Source: Collinsella sp. OM04-5 (GTDB taxonomy: Bacteria > Actinomycetota > Coriobacteriia > Coriobacteriales > Coriobacteriaceae). From it: a stretch of DNA of 30,917 bases. The stretch lies in NCBI RefSeq assembly GCF_003439125.1, contig NZ_QSUU01000017.1, positions 1-30,917 on the forward strand. Direction: 5' to 3'. Under the pieces are notes generated by a model. It was not told the origin of the DNA, ran no database searches, and worked only from the letters and a program-made list of their open reading frames with translations. Below are positions 15,781 through 24,245 of the stretch, one piece after another. The translations under genes and the position numbers were made by a program. Each line of letters starts with the position of its first letter. Position 1 is the stretch's first letter.

Positions 15781-18231
15781 CTAGATAAGCCCAAAGTGTT
15801 CGAGCGCGGTGACGACGCCGTCGTGGTCGATGCTGTCGGTGACATAGTCGGCCTTTTCCTTGAGGAAGTCCGGCGCATTGCCCATGGCGATACCGACATC
15901 GACGGCGTTCATCAGCGAGACGTCATTGCTGGCGTCGCCGATGCCGTATACGGTTCCGTGGTGGGGATCGAGGGCGTCGAGTACGGACTGGATACCCTCG
16001 CGCTTGGTGCATTCGCGAGGCGAAATCTCGGTCACTTCGAGCTCGAGCTCGTTAAAGCAGAGCAGCGGCTCAAACGCTTGATCCTGAGCGATGCGGTTGG
16101 CAAGCGACGTGGACATTAAGATCTTGTAGGCGCTGTAATGTTGCAGCTGCGTAATTGCATCGCCCACGGTGCGGGCGTATCCCGGGGCGTCGGGCGCATC
16201 GGCACTCATGCGAACGACGCCATTGAGTCCCTCAAAACGAATCACTTCGTCCGATTGCTCAAGAATGGGAGCAAGGCGCTGCAGCATGCCGGGCGTCATC
16301 GCCAAATCGCGAATCACGTGTCCCTCAAGTTCGACATAGCCACCCGCGAGGCAGACGATGCCGGTCCAGGGCAGCTCGAGCAGCTTTGGATGGATGCAGC
16401 TCAGCGTGCGCCCTGTGCAGATAAACGCCATATTGCCCTTGGCGACAAAATCACGGATGGCTTGCGAGACCGCTTCATTGGGATAGGGGGAGAGGTCTCG
16501 CTCGCTCTCGGGAAGCTCTTGTGCCACTCGAGGGTCTTGCCAGGCGAGTGTTCCGTCGATATCGAAGAAGCAGATATCGCCGCGCTTATGGGCTGCGCTG
16601 GCGGCAGGGGAGGCCGAGGTGGTGGGCACAAATCCCGGCTCGAGGCCCATGATCTGGTCAAAATGCTCTTTAACGCGGGGAACGGAGATGCCAATAATCA
16701 CCTGGGCGGTCTTGCCCGTAATGATGAGGCCCTTGGCGCCCACCGCGACAAACGACGCATTATCTGCAACGATGGAAGGGTCTGCGACCTCGACGCGCAG
16801 GCGCGTGGCGCAGTTGGTTGCGCCCACGATATTGCCAACGCCACCTAAAAGCTGAATTACCCGCTCAGCGAGGACGTGATCTTGATCGGATTGAATACTG
16901 ACCTCGCCATTGGGAGATTGCTCTTTGGCAAAGCCGCTTCCCGTTAAACGATCGATTGCCGCGCGATTGGAGACATGATCCTCGCGGCCCGGCGTCTTAA
17001 GGTCATAGACCAAGATGAGTGCTCGAAAACTAACAAAAAAGATGAGGCTAAAGGCAAGACCGATACCGAGCGCCAAAAGGTAGGAGCCGGCATGCATTCG
17101 CATGAGTGGGATGAAGTTGAAGGCCGTCATTTCCATGAGACCGCCCGAGAAGATGCCGACGATACCGAAGAAGTTCATGGTCATGGCAAGGCAGGAGGAT
17201 AGGACGGCGTAGAGCAAAAAGAGTCCAGGATAGGTGAACATAAAGAGAAACTCGAGCGGCTCGGTGACACCACAGACCACCGAGGCGACGATGGCGGGCA
17301 AAAGGATGACCTTAAGGCCGGCGCGGCGTTCGGGTTTGGCGGTGAAATAGAATGCTGCCGCGATGGCGGGAAGGCCAAAGAGCTTGCCCCAGCCGGTGGC
17401 GGTAAAACCTGCCCAGGGCGCAAGTTCATTTAAAGGGCGCGTGCTATGGGAGAGAATGGGGAGTAGGTTGGTCCACGTGGCGTAAATACCGTCGTGAATG
17501 ACCAGATTGTCGTAATAGATGGGCATATAGAGCAGGTGGTGCAGCCCCATGGGCTCGAGTGCTCGCTCCAAAAACACAAAGATGCCCACGCCGAAGGGGC
17601 CGACGCCCGCAAGTGCGTGGCGCAGCGTTTCGGTCGCGGCGTATGCGAAGGGCACGATGGCGGCCGAGATGGCGGCAAGGGCAAACACGGCAAAAAAGCT
17701 GATGAGGTAGACCAGCGAGGAACCCGAGAAGGTGCCGAGCCAATCGGGAACCTTGGCATCGTAGAAGCGGTCATGGATGGCGACGACGGTTGCCGATACC
17801 GCCAGCGGGCCGATAATGCCGGTGTCGAGCGTCTTGATGCCGTCGATGACGGTGATACCGCTGGCGGGGGTCAAAGATGATGGGTACTTAAGCCCAAGGT
17901 TGTCTCCGCTCAGCTTAATGATCTCGCTCAAAAAGAAGCAATAGGCAAAATAGGCCACGAGTGCCTCGAGGCAGCAGCGTGCCGGTTGCTTTTGGGCAAG
18001 ACCGATAGGCAGCGCTACGGCAAAAAGGAGTGGAAGGCGCTTAAAGACCGTCCACGAGCCGCGCTGGATGATGGTCCAGAAAACGTACCAAGGGGTTCCG
18101 TATACGGCGAGGTCGCCGACGATGTCTACGGTCGTGGCGAGGGCGGAGATGCCGACCATGAGGCCTGATATAGAAAACAGCATGGCGGGCGCGAACATTG
18201 CCCCGCCAAAGCGTTGGATTTTTTGCAGCAT
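15781..18231 (-). CDS. PTS EIIC-EIIB (glucose/maltose family) fused to a HAD sugar-phosphate phosphatase
   Basis: The N-terminal part (1 to about 435) is an EIIC membrane domain of the glucose-glucoside family: MLQKIQRFGGAMFAPAMLFS start, many helices, and the CGVTEPLEFLFMF motif. A linker leads to an EIIB domain with the phosphorylated cysteine C474 in GATNCATRLRV. After an Ala-rich linker, residues about 550-816 form a Cof-type HAD phosphatase: FFDIDGTLAW (D557, D559), CTGRT, and GIGDASNDVSLMNAVDVGIAMGNA. The EIIC-EIIB order resembles MalX. The fusion would import a sugar, phosphorylate it at C6 and may then remove the phosphate. No EIIA is present, so another protein must supply it. The frame opens at 18249, but GAGAGG lies just before the ATG at 18231, so that start is preferred. 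Confidence 0.9.
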   Translation of the reverse strand: MLQKIQRFGGAMFAPAMLFSISGLMVGISALATTVDIVGDLAVYGTPWYVFWTIIQRGSWTVFKRLPLLFAVALPIGLAQKQPARCCLEALVAYFAYCFFLSEIIKLSGDNLGLKYPSSLTPASGITVIDGIKTLDTGIIGPLAVSATVVAIHDRFYDAKVPDWLGTFSGSSLVYLISFFAVFALAAISAAIVPFAYAATETLRHALAGVGPFGVGIFVFLERALEPMGLHHLLYMPIYYDNLVIHDGIYATWTNLLPILSHSTRPLNELAPWAGFTATGWGKLFGLPAIAAAFYFTAKPERRAGLKVILLPAIVASVVCGVTEPLEFLFMFTYPGLFLLYAVLSSCLAMTMNFFGIVGIFSGGLMEMTAFNFIPLMRMHAGSYLLALGIGLAFSLIFFVSFRALILVYDLKTPGREDHVSNRAAIDRLTGSGFAKEQSPNGEVSIQSDQDHVLAERVIQLLGGVGNIVGATNCATRLRVEVADPSIVADNASFVAVGAKGLIITGKTAQVIIGISVPRVKEHFDQIMGLEPGFVPTTSASPAASAAHKRGDICFFDIDGTLAWQDPRVAQELPESERDLSPYPNEAVSQAIRDFVAKGNMAFICTGRTLSCIHPKLLELPWTGIVCLAGGYVELEGHVIRDLAMTPGMLQRLAPILEQSDEVIRFEGLNGVVRMSADAPDAPGYARTVGDAITQLQHYSAYKILMSTSLANRIAQDQAFEPLLCFNELELEVTEISPRECTKREGIQSVLDALDPHHGTVYGIGDASNDVSLMNAVDVGIAMGNAPDFLKEKADYVTDSIDHDGVVTALEHFGLI

Positions 18232-18272
18232 ATTCTGCCTCTCGACCATAAGCCCGCCGTGTCTGCGGTGGA

Positions 18273-18284
18273 ACGTTTAAACAA
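18273..18284. promoter_or_regulatory. Putative regulon operator before the PTS gene
   Basis: The sequence matches TTGTTTAAACAA at 10 of 12 positions. It lies just downstream of a minus-strand TACAAT (18292-18297), about where transcription would start, so binding should block the PTS-HAD gene. Confidence 0.5.
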
Positions 18285-18394
18285 TGAGTTAATTGTAGGG
18301 GAGTGAGCGTTCGCCGCATTGTTGGTTTTGATTCGAATCGATTGGAGCATCACGGGCGCCGTTGACAGTTAATAATCGGTGCTTTGCCGATAGA

Positions 18395-18406
18395 CGGTTT
18401 AAACAA
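18395..18406. promoter_or_regulatory. Putative regulon operator before the GntR gene
   Basis: A 10 of 12 match to TTGTTTAAACAA lies about 50 bp before the regulator start, downstream of TTGACA at 18362-18367. It fits autoregulation. Confidence 0.45.
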
Positions 18407-18458
18407 CCCAAAGAAATGCTATCGTGCCTAGCCATACATATTCATTAGAGGTGAAATC

Positions 18459-19178
18459 ATGCCAAAAGCGATTTACGAAGGAATCTACCGCGAGATCCGT
18501 TCGCGCATCATCAACGGGACCTATGCGTTTCAGGAGATGCTGCCAACCGAAGCCGAGCTGACCGCGGAGTTTGGCTGCACGCGCAATACCGTTCGACGCG
18601 CCTTGAGCATGCTGGCCGACCAGATGTTTGTGCAGCCTATACACGGTAAGGGCGTGCGCGTTATTTGGCTTAAGGGCGAAACCGACATGCTGGGCGCACT
18701 CGAAGAGGTTGAGTCGTTTGGCGAGTTCGCAAAACGCAACAATGCCGTCGCATCGACCGAGGTCAAGTCTTTTGAACATTTGATTTGCACTGAGCAACTC
18801 TCTCGTCGCCTGGGCTTTAAGGTGGGCGAGGAGCTGATTCGCGTAGTGCGTGTCCGAAGCCTCAACGGCAGCGCGCGCCAAGTGGACCATGGCTACTTTT
18901 TGGCGTCGATCGCCAAGGGCCTGACCCCCGAGATCGCGGCGGATTCTATCTACGGCTATCTGGAGCACAAGCGCGGCGTCAAAGTGATGGCGAGCCGTCG
19001 TACGGTGAGTGTCGAGCTCGCCAACGATGAGGACTGCAGCTACTTGGACCTTGGCAAGTACAACTGCGTCGCCGTTATGGAGAGCCAGTCGTACACCTCG
19101 GACGGCATCTTGTTCGAGGTCACGCATGCCCGCACGCATCCCGAGATCTTCCACTACCGCGTCAACTCCAAGCGATAG
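18459..19178 (+). CDS. GntR/HutC-family transcriptional regulator
   Basis: Residues 1-70 are a GntR winged helix: IYREIRSRIINGTYAFQEMLPTEAELTAEFGCTRNTVRRALSMLADQ in segments, followed by the wing region VQPIHGKGVRVIW. Residues about 85-239 are a UTRA effector-binding domain like those that sense sugar phosphates in TreR-type proteins. At 239 aa it has the usual length. AGAGGTG lies before the ATG. It is divergent from the PTS-HAD gene and faces the ABC importer. A dyad motif repeated near the promoters of all local glucan genes suggests that this protein is their repressor; that is inference. Confidence 0.9.
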   Translation: MPKAIYEGIYREIRSRIINGTYAFQEMLPTEAELTAEFGCTRNTVRRALSMLADQMFVQPIHGKGVRVIWLKGETDMLGALEEVESFGEFAKRNNAVASTEVKSFEHLICTEQLSRRLGFKVGEELIRVVRVRSLNGSARQVDHGYFLASIAKGLTPEIAADSIYGYLEHKRGVKVMASRRTVSVELANDEDCSYLDLGKYNCVAVMESQSYTSDGILFEVTHARTHPEIFHYRVNSKR

Positions 19179-19218
19179 CCGGCTAGCTCGCAGCCTGACG
19201 AGACTCATGCCCTCAAAG

Positions 19219-19272
19219 CGAAAACGCCCGGTCAAACCGACGATGCATCGGCTTGATCGGGCGTTTTCTCTG
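19219..19272 (+). terminator. Terminator of the GntR gene
   Basis: GAAAACGCCCG and its complement CGGGCGTTTTC close a long hairpin with an inner GATGCATC dyad. The pattern could work on both strands. Confidence 0.75.
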
Positions 19273-19289
19273 CATTCGATAATAAATAA

Positions 19290-19301
19290 TTGTTTATACA
19301 A
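19290..19301. promoter_or_regulatory. Putative regulon operator, distal malE site
   Basis: TTGTTTATACAA matches the 12-bp consensus at 11 of 12 positions. It is 75 bp upstream of a second copy, which would allow looping or cooperative binding. Confidence 0.5.
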
Positions 19302-19364
19302 AACTTGTCAAGTATCAAGTTGAAATTACCGTTCACCGAAGTTTTTCTACCGCTCTAGTAATAC

Positions 19365-19376
19365 TTGTTCAAACAA
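19365..19376. promoter_or_regulatory. Putative regulon operator, proximal malE site
   Basis: TTGTTCAAACAA matches the consensus at 11 of 12 positions and lies about 20 bp upstream of a possible -10 box TATTGT (19391-19396). Confidence 0.55.
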
Positions 19377-19410
19377 CTAGCCAAATAGCGTATTGTACAA
19401 GTCAGCAAAA

Positions 19411-19461
19411 GGGGCAAAGTCCCCGAGCCAATCTCCGAAGGCGGCGGCAAAGGGTGCCGCC
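19411..19461 (+). promoter_or_regulatory. Structured 5' leader of the maltodextrin operon
   Basis: Two hairpins precede the gene: GGGG/CCCC around CAAAGT (19411-19424) and GGCGGCA/TGCCGCC around AAGGG (19443-19461). Both loops show GGCAAAG-type sequence. No riboswitch class was recognised. With the two operators it accounts for the 306-bp gap before malE. Confidence 0.4.
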
Positions 19462-19484
19462 ACGGTGTGAAAGGGTGGATTGTA

Positions 19485-20801
19485 ATGAAGAACGAAATGA
19501 GCAGAAGGCAGTTCCTGGGCTTTGCTGGTTCCGCGGCTGCGGTTCTTGGTCTGGGCCTCGTGGGCTGCGGTGGTTCTGCCGGCTCTGGCTCCTCTGCTTC
19601 CGGTGACGCTGCCGAGGTCTACTTCCTCCAGTTCAAGCCCGAGGTCGACAAGGAGTGGAAGGAGATCGCCAAGGCGTACAAGAAGGAGAAGGGCGTCGAG
19701 GTCAAGATCGTGACCGCCGCCTCCAACACCTACGAGGAGAAGCTCAAGTCCGAGATGTCCAAGAGCTCCGCTCCGACGCTGTTCCAGGTCAACGGCCCCA
19801 CCGGCCTTAAGAACTGGAAGGACTACTGCGCCGATCTTTCCGACACCAAGCTCCGCGGCGAGCTCATCGACGACTCCCTGGCGCTGCAGTCCGACGGCAA
19901 GGATCTGGGTATCGACTGGGTTCAGGAGAGCTACGGCATCATCTACAACAAGGAGCTCCTCGAGAAGGCCGGCTACAAGGCCGAGGACATCAACTCCTTC
20001 GACAAGCTGAAGGCTTGCGCCGATGACATCCAGGCCCGCAAGGACGAGCTCGGCGTTGACGGTGCCTTCACTTCCGCCGGTATGGATGACTCCTCCAGCT
20101 GGCGCTACACCACGCACCTCGCCAACCTCCCGCTCTACTACGAGTTCGAGAAGGAGCACAATCAGGAGGACGACGAGATCAAGGGCGAGTATCTCGACAA
20201 CTTTAAGCAGATCTTCGACCTGTATATCACCGACTCCACCTGCGATCCTTCGCAGCTCGCCTCCAAGACCGGTGACGACGCCACCAACGAGTTCGCAACC
20301 GGCAAGGCCGTCTTCTACCAGAACGGCTCTTGGGCCTACGCCGACCTCACCAAGGCCGGTATGACCGACGACCAGCTCGGCATGCTGCCGATCTACATCG
20401 GCGTCGATGGCGAGGAGAACCAGGGCCTGTGCTCCGGCGGCGAGAACTACTGGTGCGTCAGCTCCCAGGCTTCCGAGGATGCCCAGAAGGCCACCGAGGA
20501 CTTCATGTATTGGTGCGTCACTTCTGACACCGCCACCAGCATCATCGCTGACAAGATGGGTCTGACCGCCCCGTTCAAGAGCGCTAAGGAGACCACCAAC
20601 GTCTTCTCGCAGCAGGCCGTTGCTATGGCCAAGGACGGCAAGAAGACCGTCGCTTGGGACTTCGTTTACATCCCCTCCGAGGAGTGGAAGAAGAACCTCA
20701 AGCAGGCTCTCATCGCTTATGCTGCCGACAACACCAAGTGGGACGGCGTCAAGAACGCCTTCGTCGATGGCTGGAAGACCGAGAAGGCTGCTTCCGAGTA
20801 A
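19485..20801 (+). CDS. malE: Maltodextrin-type ABC transporter substrate-binding lipoprotein
   Basis: The N-terminus reads MSRRQFLGFAGSAAAVLGL then a lipobox LVGC, a twin-arginine plus lipoprotein signal; a Gly/Ser linker follows. The mature protein belongs to the family 1 solute-binding proteins (EIAKAYKKEKGVEVKIV, FATGKAVFYQNGSWA) and should capture maltose or maltodextrins outside the membrane. At 438 aa it has the expected length. AAGGGTGGA precedes the ATG at 19485; an upstream in-frame ATG at 19467 is less likely. Codons are strongly biased, which suits a protein made in excess of its permeases. The substrate is inferred from the neighbours malQ and glgP. Confidence 0.9.
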   Translation: MKNEMSRRQFLGFAGSAAAVLGLGLVGCGGSAGSGSSASGDAAEVYFLQFKPEVDKEWKEIAKAYKKEKGVEVKIVTAASNTYEEKLKSEMSKSSAPTLFQVNGPTGLKNWKDYCADLSDTKLRGELIDDSLALQSDGKDLGIDWVQESYGIIYNKELLEKAGYKAEDINSFDKLKACADDIQARKDELGVDGAFTSAGMDDSSSWRYTTHLANLPLYYEFEKEHNQEDDEIKGEYLDNFKQIFDLYITDSTCDPSQLASKTGDDATNEFATGKAVFYQNGSWAYADLTKAGMTDDQLGMLPIYIGVDGEENQGLCSGGENYWCVSSQASEDAQKATEDFMYWCVTSDTATSIIADKMGLTAPFKSAKETTNVFSQQAVAMAKDGKKTVAWDFVYIPSEEWKKNLKQALIAYAADNTKWDGVKNAFVDGWKTEKAASE

Positions 20802-20832
20802 GCAGTTGCTGCCCAAGCTATCTGATTAGCGA

Positions 20833-20868
20833 CAGGGGGCGGGCAGACGTAGGTTTGCCCGCCCCCTG
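20833..20868 (+). terminator. Intercistronic hairpin between malE and malF
   Basis: A perfect 13-bp G+C-rich stem (20833-20845 with 20856-20868) has no T run. It probably stabilises the malE part of the mRNA or reduces read-through, giving more binding protein than permease. Confidence 0.65.
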
Positions 20869-20888
20869 CATATTGAAAGGACCCTTCT

Positions 20889-21743
20889 ATGGGCAAAGCA
20901 CTCAAGCGCTGGTGGCCGCTCTTTATGCTGCCCACGTGCCTGGCGTTTATGATCGGGTTCGTGATTCCCTTTATCCAGGGTTTCTATCTCTCGTTCTGCC
21001 AGTTTATTACCATCAATAACGCGCACTTTGTCGGTATCGAGAACTACGTGCGCGCGCTGTCCGATCCGCAGTTCTCCACGTCGTTCTTCTTTACCGTGGC
21101 GTTTGCCTTCCTGTCGACGGTGCTCATCAACGTGATCGCGCTGGCCATTGCGCAGGCGCTCACTCGCAAGGCGCTCAAGGGCACCAACATCTTCCGTACG
21201 ATTTTCTTTATGCCTAACCTGATTGGCGGCATTGTACTGGGTTACATTTGGCAGATTCTGATCAACTGCCTGCTCTCCAACGTGGGTGCCCAGCTTATCG
21301 CCCTCAACTCCGCCGCTGGCTTCTGGGGCCTTATCATCCTGACCCTGTGGCAACAGGTCGGCTACATGATGATCATCTACATCGCCGGTCTGCAGTCCAT
21401 TCCGTCTGACTACATCGAGGCCGCCAAGGTCGATGGCGCTACGGCATGGCAGACGTTTTGGAAGGTTAAGATCCCCAACCTGATGCCGACCATCACCATC
21501 TGCCTGTTCCTGTCCATCACCAACGGCTTTAAGCTGTTCGACCAGAACCTCGCCCTTACCGGTGGCGCCCCGGCGCACTCCACCGAGATGCTCGCCCTGA
21601 ACATCTACAACACGTTCTATTCGCGTGCTGGCATCGCATGGCAGGGCATCGGTCAGGCCAAGGCAGTTATCTTCTGCATCCTGGTTGTCGCTATTTCTAT
21701 GATCCAGCTTAAGGCCACGAGGTCCAAGGAGGTGCAGCAGTAA
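20889..21743 (+). CDS. malF: ABC sugar permease, MalF type
   Basis: This 284-aa integral membrane protein starts MGKALKRWWPLFMLPTCLAF and has about six helices. The cytoplasmic EAA loop, which contacts the ATPase, reads YIEAAKVDGATAWQTFWKV then KIPNLMPT. It lacks the large extra loop of E. coli MalF and has the usual Gram-positive length. AAAGGA lies before the ATG. Its stop overlaps the next start by one base. Confidence 0.93.
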   Translation: MGKALKRWWPLFMLPTCLAFMIGFVIPFIQGFYLSFCQFITINNAHFVGIENYVRALSDPQFSTSFFFTVAFAFLSTVLINVIALAIAQALTRKALKGTNIFRTIFFMPNLIGGIVLGYIWQILINCLLSNVGAQLIALNSAAGFWGLIILTLWQQVGYMMIIYIAGLQSIPSDYIEAAKVDGATAWQTFWKVKIPNLMPTITICLFLSITNGFKLFDQNLALTGGAPAHSTEMLALNIYNTFYSRAGIAWQGIGQAKAVIFCILVVAISMIQLKATRSKEVQQ

Positions 21744-22582
21744 TGAAACGCGATAAGGCTATCAACCGCGCGCTCTCGATCTTCTTTACGATCCTGTCGC
21801 TCGCATGGATCTACCCCGTGTTCATGATTGCGCTCAATTCCTTTAAGAAAGCGACCGCAATCAGCACCACCACGGCGTTCGATCTGCTCACGCCCGAGAC
21901 GTTCAACGGCCTCGCAAACTACGTGCACGCTCTGAACGAGCAGGGCTTTGCCTCGGCGTTTATGTACTCGCTTATCATCACGGTCACGTCGGTCGTGCTG
22001 ATTCTGGTGTGCTGCTCCATGTGCGCTTGGTACGTGGTGCGCGTCAACAGCAAGATCTCGAACTTCTTCTATTACCTGTTCGTCTTCTCGATGGTCGTAC
22101 CGTTCCAGATGCTCATGTTCACGCTGTCCAACCTCGCGGACCGCATCGGCTTTAACACGCCGTTTAACATCTGCTTCATCTACCTTGGTTTTGGCGCGGG
22201 CCTCGCGGTCTTTATGTTCGCCGGCTTCGTCAAGAACATCCCGCTCGAGATTGAGGAAGCGGCCATGATCGACGGCTGCAACCCGGTCCAAGTGTTCTTT
22301 AAGATCGTCCTTCCCATTATGAAGCCCACCTATCTTTCGGTCGGCATCCTTGAGACCATGTGGGTCTGGAACGACTATCTGCTGCCCTACCTTACGCTCG
22401 ACTCCACCAAGTACAAGACCATTCCTATCTTGATCCAGTACTTCCGTGGCGGCTATGGCCACGTCGAGCTCGGTCCCATGATGGCGTGCATCATGATGGT
22501 CGTCATCCCCATCGTCATCATGTACATCTTCTGCCAGAAGTACATCATCGACGGTGTGGTGGCAGGTGCCGTCAAGGGCTGA
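21743..22582 (+). CDS. malG: ABC sugar permease, MalG type
   Basis: This 279-aa membrane protein begins with a basic segment and a helix (LSIFFTILSLAWIYPVFMIALNS in part). The EAA loop is IEEAAMIDGCNPVQVFFKI then VLPIMKPT. TAATG couples it to malF, with AGGAGGTG inside the malF end. Together the two permeases form the membrane channel of the importer. Confidence 0.93.
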   Translation: MKRDKAINRALSIFFTILSLAWIYPVFMIALNSFKKATAISTTTAFDLLTPETFNGLANYVHALNEQGFASAFMYSLIITVTSVVLILVCCSMCAWYVVRVNSKISNFFYYLFVFSMVVPFQMLMFTLSNLADRIGFNTPFNICFIYLGFGAGLAVFMFAGFVKNIPLEIEEAAMIDGCNPVQVFFKIVLPIMKPTYLSVGILETMWVWNDYLLPYLTLDSTKYKTIPILIQYFRGGYGHVELGPMMACIMMVVIPIVIMYIFCQKYIIDGVVAGAVKG

Positions 22583-22650
22583 TGCCGTAACTGTTTTGCA
22601 AGTTTTGGCGGCGCCTCTCAGCGCGGCGCCGCGTATCGAAAGGTAAAGAC

Positions 22651-23850
22651 ATGGCCGAGATCGTTCTCAAACATGTTCAGAAGGTGTATCCCAACAACGA
22701 GTCAAAAAAGAAGGGCTTCTTTGGCAAAAAGAAGAAGACCGAGGAGAAGAAGCACAACCTCAAGGTTACCGAGGACGGTGTGCTCGCTGTAGAGGACTTC
22801 AACCTCACCGTTCACGACCAGGAGTTCATCGTCCTCGTTGGCCCTTCTGGCTGCGGTAAGTCCACGACGATGCGCATGGTCGCCGGCCTGGAGGACATCA
22901 CCTCCGGCGATGTGTTCATCGATGGCAAGCGCGTCAACGACGTGGCGCCCAAGGACCGCGACATCGCCATGGTGTTCCAGAGTTATGCTCTGTACCCCAA
23001 TATGACGGTGTACGAGAACATGGCGTTTACGCTTGAGCTCAAGAAGGTCCCCAAGGACGAGATCGACCGCAAGGTTCGCTCCGCTGCCGAGATCCTGGGT
23101 ATTACCGAGTATCTTGACCGTAAGCCCAAGGCACTCTCCGGCGGCCAGCGTCAGCGTGTCGCCATCGGCCGCGCCATCGTACGTGACCCCAAGGTCTTTC
23201 TGATGGACGAGCCCCTGTCCAACCTGGATGCTAAGCTTCGTAACCAGATGCGCGCCGAGCTCATTAAGCTGCGTCATGAGATCAAGGGCACGTTCATTTA
23301 TGTTACTCACGACCAGACCGAGGCTATGACCCTCGGTGACCGTATCGTGGTCATGAAGGATGGCGTCGTCCAGCAGATCGCCACCCCGCAGGAGGTCTTC
23401 AACCATCCCGCGAACATCTTCGTCGCCGGCTTTATCGGCGTGCCGCAGATGAACTTCTTCGATGCCCAGCTGGTGCGCTCGGGCAACGGCTTTACCGTCA
23501 AGACCGAGGATATGAACGTGGCGCTCGCCCCCGAGACCTGCGCTCAGCTTGCTCTCAACTGGGACGGCGGCGACGTGAAGGAGATCACGGCCGGCGTGCG
23601 TCCCGAGCAGATTCTGCTTGCCGACAAGGGCGAGGAGGGTGCGCTCCAGGGCACCGTCGAGGTGACCGAGCTCATGGGCTCGACCGAGCATGTCCACGTG
23701 ACCGCTCCCGACGGCCAGTTTGTCCTGATTATCCCCGTCGTCGACCTCGAGGCCAAGGGCGCGCTCAAGGCTGGCGACCCCATCTGGTTCAAGTTTGAGA
23801 AGAACGCGACTCATCTCTTCGATAAGGTGTCTGGCAAGAACCTTATCTAG
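22651..23850 (+). CDS. malK: ABC sugar importer ATPase, MalK/MsmX/UgpC type
   Basis: This ATPase powers the sugar importer. It shows Walker A GPSGCGKST, the Q-loop FQSYALYPNMTVYENM, the signature LSGGQRQRVAIGRA, Walker B FLMDEPLSNLD and the H-loop THDQTEAMTL. The C-terminal 130 residues form an OB-type regulatory domain (GVRPEQILL, VTELMGSTEHV). At 399 aa it is a little longer than usual. The extra length is a Lys-rich insertion at about residues 12-38 (SKKKGFFGKKKKTEEKK), between the first two strands; similar inserts occur in some Clostridia relatives. As UgpC/MsmX proteins often do, it may serve more than one permease. Confidence 0.93.
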   Translation: MAEIVLKHVQKVYPNNESKKKGFFGKKKKTEEKKHNLKVTEDGVLAVEDFNLTVHDQEFIVLVGPSGCGKSTTMRMVAGLEDITSGDVFIDGKRVNDVAPKDRDIAMVFQSYALYPNMTVYENMAFTLELKKVPKDEIDRKVRSAAEILGITEYLDRKPKALSGGQRQRVAIGRAIVRDPKVFLMDEPLSNLDAKLRNQMRAELIKLRHEIKGTFIYVTHDQTEAMTLGDRIVVMKDGVVQQIATPQEVFNHPANIFVAGFIGVPQMNFFDAQLVRSGNGFTVKTEDMNVALAPETCAQLALNWDGGDVKEITAGVRPEQILLADKGEEGALQGTVEVTELMGSTEHVHVTAPDGQFVLIIPVVDLEAKGALKAGDPIWFKFEKNATHLFDKVSGKNLI

Positions 23851-23919
23851 GCCCGGTGCATCCAGGCCCTCCCTTTGGGCGACTGCGGCTTTGCCATCCT
23901 TTTGCCGCGGTCACATATA

Positions 23920-23962
23920 AGGCTCCCCTCCCGTCCACTGGGCGAGAGGGGAGCCTTTCTTT
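23920..23962 (+). terminator. Terminator of the malEFGK operon
   Basis: AGGCTCCCCTC (23920-23930) pairs perfectly with GAGGGGAGCCT (23946-23956), followed by TTCTTTG. Confidence 0.85.
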
Positions 23963-23991
23963 GTGTTGGGACTGTCTGACCGGTCGTTTGT

Positions 23992-24205
23992 CTCGATCTG
24001 TAACGGATAGGGCCGATTTCGGACGTTAGATGTTACAGATCGAGGCGGTTCCGCTGAGCTAACCATTTCATCTAAATCTGTAACACCAAAGGCGAATTTC
24101 ACCTGCTAGATGTTACAGATTGAGATAAACCCAAGGGGAGGGGCCGGTATGTCTCAATCTGTAACAGCTGGGACCGTTTTGGTTGAGTAGTTGTTATGGA
24201 TCGAG
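23992..24205. repeat. Array of six 13-nt alternately inverted repeats at 40-bp spacing
   Basis: The unit CTCGATCTGTAAC or a close variant starts at 23992, 24072 and 24153. Its reverse complement GTTACAGATCGAG or a variant starts at 24032, 24112 and 24193. Start-to-start steps are 40, 40, 40, 41 and 40. The 27-28-nt spacers differ in sequence. Each + then - pair can form a hairpin, and at least two of the enclosed spacers hold a small inner stem. No frame, T run or cas gene is associated. With the two flanking terminators the array fills the 455-bp gap between malK and glgP. Confidence 0.9.
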
Positions 24206-24245
24206 ATTGTTTGGCCGAGTCGGATCACAGGGTAACGTGCGGGCA

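Noticed and set aside
19399..19470. Cyclic-di-GMP (GEMM) riboswitch before malE
   Set aside because: The repeated GGCAAAG resembles part of the motif, but the required paired stems and GACGCAAAGCC-type segment are missing.
19377..20816. 479-codon minus-strand frame opposite malE
   Set aside because: Leu/Val/Gly-rich shadow of the strongly biased malE gene; no ribosome binding site or domain.
22702..23814. 370-codon minus-strand frame opposite malK
   Set aside because: Shadow of an ATPase gene whose motifs are complete on the + strand.
23992..24205. CRISPR array
   Set aside because: Repeats are only 13 nt, alternate in orientation and no cas gene is near, so it is listed as a repeat array.
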